Assembly (NCBI GenBank): GCA_903864485.1
Contig: CAIPGD010000310.1
Span: 1 to 7,140, forward strand
DNA from: an uncultured bacterium
GTDB taxonomy: Bacteria; Pseudomonadota; Gammaproteobacteria; Burkholderiales; Burkholderiaceae_E
DNA length: 7,140 nt
Direction of reading: 5' to 3'
Shown here: piece after piece, positions 1 to 6,007 of the stretch
How the letters are laid out: each line of letters starts with the position of its first letter
How positions within the stretch are numbered: the first letter of the stretch is position 1
Notes under the pieces: generated by a model
What the model was told of the DNA's origin: nothing
What the model saw: only the letters and a program-made list of their open reading frames with translations
Database searches by the model: none
Position numbers and translations under genes: made by a program

Positions 1-1251
1 GCCAAGGCACCCACTTCGGGGATCTCGGCCTACGCAACGATGCTCGGTGAGCCCCGCAAAATCGACAATCTGACCGTTGAATTTCACCTGCAATCGGTTA
101 ACCCGATCTTCCTTCAACATCTCGATTCAATCTTTATCCTTAACAAGGTCTGGGCCGAAAAGTATCGGGTCACCAAACCTCAGGATTTCAAAAATAAAGA
201 AGAGAGTCATGCCTCTCTGAATGCGAATGGCACCGGCCCGTATCAGCTGATCTCGCGTGCACCCGGCGTCAAGACGGTCTATAAGCGCAATCCAAACTGG
301 TGGGGGAAGTTTGAAGGAAACCTTCAAGACGTCGTCTTCACCCCGATTGCCAATGACGCGACGCGCGTATCCGCTCTCCTGTCGGGCGATATTGACTTTG
401 TCCTCGACCCAGCACCGCGAGATCTGCCGCGACTTCGTAATACTTCCGGGATCAAGATTCTCGAGGGCCCGGAAAATCGAGTGGTCTTCATCGGCATGGA
501 TCAAGGCCGTGACAAGCTGTTGTACGGAAATGTCCCTGGCGACAAGAACCCATTCAAGGATCTCCGAGTTCGCCAGGCGCTCTACCACGCGGTCGATATC
601 GAGACCATGAAGACCAAACTGATGAACAATCAGTCTGTACCCACAGGGGCGCTCACAGCCTCTCCCCTGGCGTATTACAACGACCCTCAATTTGAGAAGC
701 GTCTTCCGTTCGATATCGCCCGGGCGCGTGCGCTGATGGCGGAGGCTGGTTATGCCGATGGCTTTGAGGTCACCCTCGATTGCCCCAACAACCGTTACAT
801 CAACGATGAAGAAATCTGCATTGCACTGGCCGGCATGTGGGCCCAACTCAAGGTCAAAGTCAAAGTCAACGCGATGCCCCGGGCGACCTACTTCGCCAAA
901 ATGGACAAAATCGATACCAGTATGTACATGCTGGGATGGGGCGGATCGGTTACAGACGCCGAGACGACGCTCACACCGGTCATGCGCAACCGTGCCGACA
1001 AGGGCATCGGTTTCTATAACTATGGCAATGTCAGAAACGACAAATTTGATGCGATGGCGGCAGCCTCGAGTTCCGAATCAGACCCCCGCAAGCGCGAAGA
1101 ACTCGTCAAGAGCGCGCTGCGCGAGTACGCGGGTCAGGTTCACTTGATTCCGCTACACCGACAGATCATCGCCTGGGCTGCACGTAACTCCGTTGAAGCG
1201 GTTCACCGATCGGACAACTGGCTGGAACTGTCCTGGATGTCTGTGCGCTGA
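1..1251 (+). CDS. ABC transporter substrate-binding protein, family 5 (partial, 5' end outside window)
   Basis: The frame is open from the first base and ends at TGA 1249-1251, leaving the last 416 residues of a protein that in this family is usually somewhat over 500 residues. Family-5 solute-binding proteins (DppA, OppA and NikA relatives) capture peptides, nickel chelates or similar solutes in the periplasm and deliver them to an ABC permease. Hallmarks seen here are the GTGPY turn (visible residues about 77-81) followed by NPNWWG (about 97-102), the ATRVSALLSGDIDF block, the VRQALYHAVD helix (about 190-199), and the ARALMAEAGY segment that precedes the second-lobe strand. WGGSVTDAE and the closing PLHRQ segment also fit the family. 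The signal peptide would lie upstream and is not visible. No permease or ATPase gene follows, so any transporter partners must lie upstream or elsewhere. The family is secure; the substrate cannot be told from this sequence. Confidence 0.93.
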   Translation, partial: AKAPTSGISAYATMLGEPRKIDNLTVEFHLQSVNPIFLQHLDSIFILNKVWAEKYRVTKPQDFKNKEESHASLNANGTGPYQLISRAPGVKTVYKRNPNWWGKFEGNLQDVVFTPIANDATRVSALLSGDIDFVLDPAPRDLPRLRNTSGIKILEGPENRVVFIGMDQGRDKLLYGNVPGDKNPFKDLRVRQALYHAVDIETMKTKLMNNQSVPTGALTASPLAYYNDPQFEKRLPFDIARARALMAEAGYADGFEVTLDCPNNRYINDEEICIALAGMWAQLKVKVKVNAMPRATYFAKMDKIDTSMYMLGWGGSVTDAETTLTPVMRNRADKGIGFYNYGNVRNDKFDAMAAASSSESDPRKREELVKSALREYAGQVHLIPLHRQIIAWAARNSVEAVHRSDNWLELSWMSVR

Positions 1252-1583
1252 TCATCGCTCGGTTTCATCCGAAAACCGTACCAGCCAAACAAAGCCCAAG
1301 TCACCGACTGGATCATTGCCAAGCCTTTGTCAAAAGCGGTGAATGCCGGGCTCGAAAAAAAGAAGGCCGTAAACCCCCAATCGATCAGGATGCCAATCCC
1401 CACCAAAACCTTGCCGAGGCGATATCTGCCTCGGAACAAGGTGGTTCGAATGGCAATCAGCAAGGCGAAATCCGGGACCAGTGCGATCAGCGATTGACCA
1501 ATCGGTTGCCCCCCTGCCAGCGAGCAGAGATACAAAACCCAAAGGACATAAAAGAGCTGGTTGCATCTCCTAGTACCCTCCAT
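1203..1583 (-). CDS. Small putative four-helix membrane protein, unknown function
   Basis: I do not recognise this protein. From the chosen ATG it has 126 residues. Four hydrophobic stretches are visible: LFYVLWVLYLCSLAG near the N-terminus, SLIALVPDFALLIAI, LVGIGILIDWGFTAFFF, and a last one around MIQSVTWALFGWYGF. A polar C-terminal tail rich in Asp, Ser and Gln follows. Basic residues (RTTLFRGRYRLGK) sit between helices two and three. That pattern, together with codon use resembling its neighbours, suggests an inner-membrane protein rather than a chance frame. The start at 1583 is preferred because GGGAG lies six bases before it; an ATG at 1604 would add seven residues but has a poorer upstream site. 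Its 3' end overlaps the tail of the solute-binding gene antiparallel by 49 bases, so the two are convergent. Its 5' end is divergent from the pilus operon, with about 220 bp between the two starts. It could still be a spurious frame. Confidence 0.55.
   Translation of the reverse strand: MEGTRRCNQLFYVLWVLYLCSLAGGQPIGQSLIALVPDFALLIAIRTTLFRGRYRLGKVLVGIGILIDWGFTAFFFSSPAFTAFDKGLAMIQSVTWALFGWYGFRMKPSDDQRTDIQDSSSQLSDR
1260..1278 (+). terminator. Weak stem-loop after the solute-binding gene
   Basis: CGGTTT (1260-1265) pairs with AAACCG (1273-1278) across a seven-base loop, starting nine bases after the stop codon of the solute-binding gene. It has no following T run, so it is not a canonical intrinsic terminator, and it lies inside the antisense membrane-protein gene, where the bases also encode protein. 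It might stabilise the mRNA 3' end or be chance. Confidence 0.2.
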
Positions 1584-1587
1584 CGCA

Positions 1588-1594
1588 TTCTCCC
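1588..1594 (-). promoter_or_regulatory. Ribosome binding site deciding the start of the small membrane protein
   Basis: On the minus strand GGGAGAA is followed after four bases by ATG at 1583. This is the best Shine-Dalgarno match near the possible starts and is why the 126-residue form is favoured over the 133-residue form that starts at 1604. Confidence 0.4.
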
Positions 1595-1621
1595 AAGCGC
1601 ACATTCAATCGGTTTCGCCCC

Positions 1622-1637
1622 CGGCGGCCACCCGCCG
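1622..1637. repeat. GC-rich inverted repeat (6-bp stem, 4-base loop)
   Basis: CGGCGG (1622-1627) and CCGCCG (1632-1637) are perfect reverse complements separated by CCAC. The stem is strong in RNA from either strand. No T run follows on either side, so it is not a standard terminator. It lies about 40 bases upstream of the start of the minus-strand membrane-protein gene and could be part of its leader. Confidence 0.4.
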
Positions 1638-1648
1638 CGCGTTACCGC

Positions 1649-1673
1649 TCAACGTTGATTAGTCGCCAGCGAC
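1649..1673. repeat. Palindrome followed by short inverted repeat, possible operator
   Basis: TCAACGTTGA at 1649-1658 is a perfect ten-base palindrome. Three bases later GTCGC (1662-1666) and GCGAC (1669-1673) form a perfect inverted repeat around CA. Both end about 17 bp upstream of the candidate -35 element at 1690. Two adjacent dyads ahead of a surface-appendage operon could be a regulator binding site, but such short palindromes also arise by chance. Confidence 0.25.
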
Positions 1674-1801
1674 CAGACCAAAGGAGCCGTTGACGCACCG
1701 CACCAACCTGCCGTTGTAACTCCTGCCCCAAGATCCGGGCAGACCTAGACCCAAAGGTTTAGCGATCTGCAACAGGTGACTTTCAACGAACGGGGCAGGA
1801 A

Positions 1802-2332
1802 ATGATCGATTTTCGCAGAACACTGGTCGCGGCCAGCTTGCTTTGTTGCATCGGCGGAGCAGCCGCCACAACAAAGACCAGCACGTTCGCCGTAACAGCA
1901 ACGGTTGTTGCCAATTGTTTGATCAATTCAGCCAGCGCAATGACCTTCGGAACCTATACGGCCGGCACGGGCAATGTAGACCGAACCTCCTCGATCGTTC
2001 TTCGGTGTAGTAATACAACCGCTTACGGGATCGGACTTGACGCTGGCACCGGGGTTGGCAGTACGCTCGCGCAGCGCAAGATGACCATCGGCGCAGGTGG
2101 TACGAATAATGAGGTCAATTACAACCTCTATACGGATGCAGCGCGGACGGTTCTGTGGGCCAATGCCGTAACTGCTGCGACCGCCGCTGGCAACCAGGGC
2201 GGCACTGGCACAGGCCTGGGGAATACGGCAACGCACACTGTCTATGGTCGCCTGGTCGATGACTCGACCAGTCAAGCAGCCACTCCATCGGCGCTCTACG
2301 CATCGACGGTCACCTTGACGGTGAATTACTGA
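1802..2332 (+). CDS. Spore coat U domain pilin, major-subunit candidate of a Csu-type pilus
   Basis: This 176-residue protein is a spore-coat-U (SCPU) family subunit of an archaic chaperone-usher pilus. A signal peptide is clear: basic MIDFRR, hydrophobic TLVAASLLCCIGGAAA, and likely cleavage near residue 22. The mature protein starts with about 16 residues of alternating hydrophobic character (TSTFAVTATVV) before Cys39. This matches the N-terminal donor-strand extension that fills the groove of the neighbouring subunit. Cys39 and Cys69 are placed for the family's disulphide. The signature NYNLYTDAARTVLW lies near residues 104-117, and the chain ends in TVTLTVNY, the alternating C-terminal strand ending in an aromatic residue that docks on the chaperone. 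It is first in the operon, the usual position of the main rod subunit, and its stop overlaps the chaperone start by one base (TGATG). Family and role in pilus assembly are secure; that it is the main rod subunit is inferred from gene order and the donor strand. Confidence 0.92.
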   Translation: MIDFRRTLVAASLLCCIGGAAATTKTSTFAVTATVVANCLINSASAMTFGTYTAGTGNVDRTSSIVLRCSNTTAYGIGLDAGTGVGSTLAQRKMTIGAGGTNNEVNYNLYTDAARTVLWANAVTAATAAGNQGGTGTGLGNTATHTVYGRLVDDSTSQAATPSALYASTVTLTVNY

Positions 2333-3132
2333 TGAAGGCGCTCATGGAACGGGTCCATACCCAACGCCTGGAGCAGATCCGGTCGCGTCGCTATTTTCGT
2401 CTCCAGCAGCGCTCGCTACTCGCCTGTACGCTGACGATTCTTCTGAATGGATCTGCATTTGCAGCTAATTTTGGCGTCTCGCCACTAAGGGTTGAGTTGT
2501 CAGACCAGCAGCATTCGGGGGCGCTGACGCTACGTAATGAGGGCATCGAACCCGCGGTTGTGCAGGTACAAGTCATGAAATGGACTCAAGTCGATGGTCG
2601 CGACCACTACGCGCCAACGACCGAGGTGCTGGCAACCCCGCCGGTGTTCACCATCAAGAACGGAGCTGCCCAGATCATCCGGATTGGCATGCGTCGCGGA
2701 CTCGACCCTGACCAGGAATTGAGTTACCGGATCTTTCTGCAAGAGGTTCCGATGCCACCACGCGAGGGCGATGCAGGGGCCAAGATTGCGCTGCGCATCG
2801 GTCTCCCGGTGTTTGTTTCGCCCATTGCGGTGAGGAGGATGGACATTCGATGGGATCTGGTGAAGTCCGACCCCAAGGGGATGACGGTCAGGGCGACCAA
2901 TGCAGGCAATGTCCACAGCCAGATTCTCGGCTTTAAGGTTCGCGATGCCTCTCATCCCAACGCATCAAGCACCCAGGATGCGGCCTACCTGCTTCCCGGG
3001 CAATCGCGGGAATGGACGCTGACGGGACCACCGCAGATGGGACCAGATCAGATCCATCTCGATTTAAAAACCGACCAGGGTGAACAGCGCGTTGCCGTCA
3101 ACAGTCTCAAAATTGAACATGCGGGGATGTGA
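2332..3132 (+). CDS. csuC: Periplasmic pilus chaperone, PapD/CsuC family
   Basis: This 266-residue protein should bind pilin subunits in the periplasm, lend them a beta strand and hand them to the usher. The N-terminus is a basic stretch of about 28 residues (RSRRYFR and others) followed by LLACTLTILLNGSAFA, with probable cleavage after residue 44. The mature chain opens with FGVSPLRVEL; Arg53 occupies the place of the conserved subunit-anchoring arginine of PapD. TPPVFTIKNGAAQIIRIG and the chaperone signature ELSYRIFLQEVP follow at about 103-119 and 129-140. The basic residue in ALRIGLPVFV (Arg155) probably corresponds to the second anchoring residue. The C-terminal half (about 170-262) is the second immunoglobulin-like domain. 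The start at 2332 overlaps the pilin stop by one base and has GGTGA seven bases upstream. An ATG at 2344 preceded by AAGG is an alternative that would shorten the unusually long n-region by four residues. Confidence 0.93.
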   Translation: MKALMERVHTQRLEQIRSRRYFRLQQRSLLACTLTILLNGSAFAANFGVSPLRVELSDQQHSGALTLRNEGIEPAVVQVQVMKWTQVDGRDHYAPTTEVLATPPVFTIKNGAAQIIRIGMRRGLDPDQELSYRIFLQEVPMPPREGDAGAKIALRIGLPVFVSPIAVRRMDIRWDLVKSDPKGMTVRATNAGNVHSQILGFKVRDASHPNASSTQDAAYLLPGQSREWTLTGPPQMGPDQIHLDLKTDQGEQRVAVNSLKIEHAGM

Positions 3133-5444
3133 AACGACTTGCCGGCATCCTGGCCACGCTCTGCTGCGTGGGCCCAGGCTGGCAATTGGCTACCGCGGCT
3201 TCAGCCACCGAAGAACTGCTGGTGGCCGCGGAGCTCAATCACCAAACCTCGCCTGACGATGTCCTGATCCGACGCTCAACGGATGGCCGGCTCTGTATTG
3301 GCGAAGAGCAACTCAAGCGCTGGCGACTAAAACGGCCACCAGGACACTGCGAGGGACTGAATGGCGAGTCGTTTTACCAGCTGTCATCAATCACCGGCCT
3401 TCAATGGACACTTGACGAGCAGGCCCTCACACTGAAGCTGCAAGCGCCAGCGCAGGCGTTTGAGGGTTATGCGCTCAAAGCGAGTAAACCCGTAAACCCG
3501 CAGCCACAGCCCTCACCCCTGGGGGCATTTCTGAACTACGACCTGTTGGCTCAACAAGTCGATGCGAAGTCCGGCGTCCAGAGGTCAGGCCTCTTTGAAC
3601 TGGGAGTTTTTGGGGGTAATCGCGGCGTCCTGACCCAATCACTGCTCTCGAACACACGTCTGGACAGCACCTGGACGCGGGACAGCCCGGAATCTCGTAC
3701 CACCTGGCGGGTCGGTGACGCCGTTACCCGCTCGGCCAGTGGCTGGGGACGATCGGTGCGATTTGGGGGCATTCAGTTTGCGACCAACGCGGCAACCCAA
3801 CCCTATACCAACTACTACCCGACGCAGACCATCCGCGGGGAAGCGATCATGCCGTCCACAGTCGATGTCATGATGAATAACAAACTCGTTTCGAGTCATG
3901 ATGTTCCGCCCGGTCCCTTTGCACTCAATGAACTGACCACGCTGAGTGGAGGCGGCGCAATGCAGGTCATCGTGCGCGATCTGCTGGGTCGCGAGCGAGT
4001 GGTCTCTCAACCTTACTATGCCAGCCCAACCGCATTGGCGGCGGGCATCGAGGAATACGCCTATGAAGCCGGGGCGGTCCGGGAAGACTATGGTCTTGCC
4101 AATAATCATTACGGCCGACACCTCATTGCCGGCACGTACCGACGAGGGCTGAGCAACCAATTTACCGGCGAACTCCACGCCGAGGCAGTACCAGGCCAAC
4201 AAGCCACGGTTGGCGTTGGGGGGACGTTTCTCAATTCGAAATCGACCGTGCTCGGTGGAGTGATTCACCTCAACAGCGCATGGAGCCGATCAGGACAAGG
4301 CGATGGACAATTGATAGGGTTTGGTTTCGAACGCAATCTGGTCGGTGGCTTCGGCCTCTCGGCATCGATCCAGCGCAGCAGCGCCCTGTTTACGCAACTC
4401 GGATTGGCACCCACAGAACTCGCCCCAAGACGAGTTCAATCAGCCTCACTCAGCTACTTTGGGGGCCGCTACGGATCGATCAATCTGGGCGTCATCGCTC
4501 GTGAAACCCAGAGCCACGAGCGCTCCGAATTAATCTCGGCAAACTACCAGCTCAACATTCAGAACCGCGCCACACTCAGCGTTTCTGGGGTGGCAAATGT
4601 GGCTGGCACCCCGACACGCGGACTTTTTTTTCTATTGGCGATTCCGCTCGGAGGGCGGGTCAGCAGTGCGATTTCAGCCCAACACGCCAGCGGTGACTCG
4701 CGCAGCACTCAAGAGTTCGCACTGCAAGCGCAACAAAATCCTGCGCCGGGAGATGGCTTTGGATGGCAATTCAGAACGACAAGCCAAGGCGCGCAACAGG
4801 CGGGAGCCGTACTTGATCGTCATGATGGAACTTACCGGGTGGATCTCGCCCGCTCGGCATCGCAGGACCTCTCGGTGCGCGCCGTCGCCTCCGGTGGCCT
4901 GGCCTTGATTGGCGGCTCGTTGCAACGGGGATCGAGGATCAACGATAGTTTCGCGCTGGTTCAATTGCCCGATTACCCTGGCGTCAGGGTCTACGCCGAC
5001 AACCAGCCCGTCGGGCGCACCGACGCACAAGGTAATGCTTTCATCCCAAGACTGCGTTCGTACGAAGTCAACCGGATCGGGGTGAATCAACTCGACCTTC
5101 CACTGGATGCCAAAGTGGATGCCGTCACGGTCAATGCCACCCCGTATTACCGCAGCGGAATTGTTGTTCGTTTTCCAGTGACCGATTCCAAAGGCGCGAT
5201 GATTCGCGTGCTTTTTGATGATGAACTGCCCGCGCCAGTCGGGGCCACCTTGATGCTCAACCAGCAACCTGAACCATTCACCGTGGTGATGGATGGGATG
5301 GCTTATCTGACGGGCCTGTCCCGCAAGAATCAACTTGAGCTGACATGGCGCGGCCATCGTTGCCGCATAGCGGTGTTAATGCCACCCTCGAATGACCCCC
5401 TACCCGACCTGGGAACCTTCACCTGCCGGGGGGTCCCACGATGA
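3129..5444 (+). CDS. csuD: Outer-membrane usher of archaic chaperone-usher pilus, CsuD/FimD type
   Basis: The 771-residue product should form the outer-membrane pore that receives chaperone-subunit complexes and extrudes the pilus. A signal peptide of about 24 residues ends near QLATAA. The periplasmic N-terminal domain follows (about 28-115), with Cys56 and Cys74 as a likely disulphide. The barrel then begins at GAFLNYDLLAQQ, with repeated amphipathic strands. A plug-domain-like insert spans about 230-305 (YPTQTIRGEAIMPSTVDVM to the GRERVVSQPYY segment). The C-terminal domains include SFALVQLPDYPGVRVYAD and AQGNAFIPRLRSYEVN (about 608-650), then GATLMLN and MAYLTGLS, with Cys745 and Cys766 near the end. 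It is somewhat shorter than typical ushers of 800 or more residues but no domain appears missing. The start is GTG at 3129-3131, overlapping the chaperone stop as GTGA; the upstream GGGG is only two bases away, so initiation probably relies on coupling. An eight-T run interrupts the barrel region. Confidence 0.94.
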   Translation: MKRLAGILATLCCVGPGWQLATAASATEELLVAAELNHQTSPDDVLIRRSTDGRLCIGEEQLKRWRLKRPPGHCEGLNGESFYQLSSITGLQWTLDEQALTLKLQAPAQAFEGYALKASKPVNPQPQPSPLGAFLNYDLLAQQVDAKSGVQRSGLFELGVFGGNRGVLTQSLLSNTRLDSTWTRDSPESRTTWRVGDAVTRSASGWGRSVRFGGIQFATNAATQPYTNYYPTQTIRGEAIMPSTVDVMMNNKLVSSHDVPPGPFALNELTTLSGGGAMQVIVRDLLGRERVVSQPYYASPTALAAGIEEYAYEAGAVREDYGLANNHYGRHLIAGTYRRGLSNQFTGELHAEAVPGQQATVGVGGTFLNSKSTVLGGVIHLNSAWSRSGQGDGQLIGFGFERNLVGGFGLSASIQRSSALFTQLGLAPTELAPRRVQSASLSYFGGRYGSINLGVIARETQSHERSELISANYQLNIQNRATLSVSGVANVAGTPTRGLFFLLAIPLGGRVSSAISAQHASGDSRSTQEFALQAQQNPAPGDGFGWQFRTTSQGAQQAGAVLDRHDGTYRVDLARSASQDLSVRAVASGGLALIGGSLQRGSRINDSFALVQLPDYPGVRVYADNQPVGRTDAQGNAFIPRLRSYEVNRIGVNQLDLPLDAKVDAVTVNATPYYRSGIVVRFPVTDSKGAMIRVLFDDELPAPVGATLMLNQQPEPFTVVMDGMAYLTGLSRKNQLELTWRGHRCRIAVLMPPSNDPLPDLGTFTCRGVPR
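4624..4631 (+). repeat. Homopolymer run of eight T inside the usher gene
   Basis: Eight consecutive T bases encode part of GLFFLLAI at about usher residues 499-501. Loss of one T would shift reading into a frame that stops at 4906-4908; gain of one T would reach TGA at 4694-4696. Either change removes the C-terminal domains needed for assembly. Whether slippage happens here is not known. Confidence 0.6.
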
Positions 5445-5980
5445 GTGCCCGCTCTCTCCGCGCCCGATCTGGCGTGATTGCCCTCGCGCTGATCAACTAT
5501 GGCGTACTTCCATGCACCCTGCTCTGCCCCTTAATCGCGAGCACCGCGACTGCGGCCTCCTGTAGTTTCAGCGCAAGTCCAGCCATTTTTGGTCCTTATG
5601 ACAACACATTGAACGAAATGGCAGTTGCAACGATCTCGGGAACCTGCAGCAAGGGCGATCCTGCGGACCCAGACATGACCGGCGCCACCCTAACCCTCTC
5701 GACAGGTGCGAGCAACACGTTCAACGTCCGCCAGATGACCAAGGGATCTGATCGACTGGAGTACAACCTTTACACCAGCGCCGCCCGAACGATCGTCTGG
5801 GGTGACGGGACGGCAGGCACTGGCACGGTCGCTGCGCTTGTTCTTCAAAGTAATGGCCGATTTCTGAATCACAATAGTTCGCGTAACTTTGCAATTCCGG
5901 CGTACGGACGGATCCCCGGGAATCAGGACGCCGTGCCTGGCGCATATAGCGATACCATCACGGTCACCATGTCCTACTGA
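5441..5980 (+). CDS. Second spore coat U domain subunit, probable tip subunit
   Basis: This 179-residue SCPU-family protein is the last gene of the pilus operon, the place normally held by a CsuE-like tip adhesin. Its signal peptide is long: basic MSARSLRARSG, then VIALALINYGVL and on to IASTATAA, with probable cleavage near residue 39. Cys41 follows within a residue or two, so the roughly 16-residue donor-strand extension present in the first pilin is missing. Cys41 and Cys69 should form the family disulphide. FGPY (50-53), EYNLYTSAARTIVW (near 107-120) and the C-terminal strand DTITVTMSY match the SCPU fold and keep a chaperone-docking end. Only one domain is present, whereas CsuE-type adhesins have two and exceed 300 residues. 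The ATG overlaps the usher stop as ATGA, with a GGGGGG run seven bases upstream. A subunit without an extension can only sit at the growing end that emerges first, hence the tip assignment, which is inference. Confidence 0.88.
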   Translation: MSARSLRARSGVIALALINYGVLPCTLLCPLIASTATAASCSFSASPAIFGPYDNTLNEMAVATISGTCSKGDPADPDMTGATLTLSTGASNTFNVRQMTKGSDRLEYNLYTSAARTIVWGDGTAGTGTVAALVLQSNGRFLNHNSSRNFAIPAYGRIPGNQDAVPGAYSDTITVTMSY

Positions 5981-6007
5981 CAATCAACTACAAAGCGACT
6001 GATTCCG

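Larger units (their letters stand above)
1605..1801 (+). promoter_or_regulatory. Non-coding leader and probable control region of the pilus operon
   Basis: This is the only sizeable non-coding stretch before the pilus operon and lies between divergently oriented genes, so promoters for both are expected here. For the pilus side, TTGACG at 1690-1695 is a good -35 match, but the best -10 candidate, TGTAAC at 1715-1720, is 19 bases downstream and matches only four of six positions. I therefore regard the promoter as tentative. Three inverted repeats sit at 1622-1673, described separately. Immediately before the pilin ATG, GGGGCAGGAA (1792-1801) supplies the ribosome binding site; GGGG ends six bases before the ATG, while AGGA ends only one base before it. 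I see no RNA gene or riboswitch. Confidence 0.4.

Noticed and set aside
127..846. Antisense open frame of about 239 codons opposite the solute-binding gene
   Set aside because: It is opposite a clear family-5 binding protein; the translation has no family resemblance.
852..869. Three-fold GTCAAA-type hexamer repeat in the solute-binding gene
   Set aside because: It is a short in-frame repeat coding Lys-Val-Lys-Val-Lys-Val in a beta strand; a change of one unit would keep the frame, and nothing suggests a special role.
1355..1361. Run of seven A (T on the coding strand) in the small membrane-protein gene, considered as a phase-variable tract
   Set aside because: It is shorter than the usher run, and the gene itself is uncertain, so there is too little basis for a claim.
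3639..4268. Long antisense open frame of about 209 codons inside the usher gene
   Set aside because: It lies wholly opposite a well-supported usher frame, its translation shows no recognisable domain or signal peptide, and long antisense frames are common in GC-rich genes.
4674..5357. Antisense open frame of about 227 codons opposite the usher C-terminal region
   Set aside because: It is a shadow of the conserved usher domains, with no plausible motif.
5552..5563. AASC at residues 38-41 of the last pilus subunit, considered as a lipobox
   Set aside because: Alanine at -3 is a poor lipobox residue, and this Cys aligns with the conserved disulphide Cys of SCPU proteins, so ordinary signal-peptidase cleavage is more likely.
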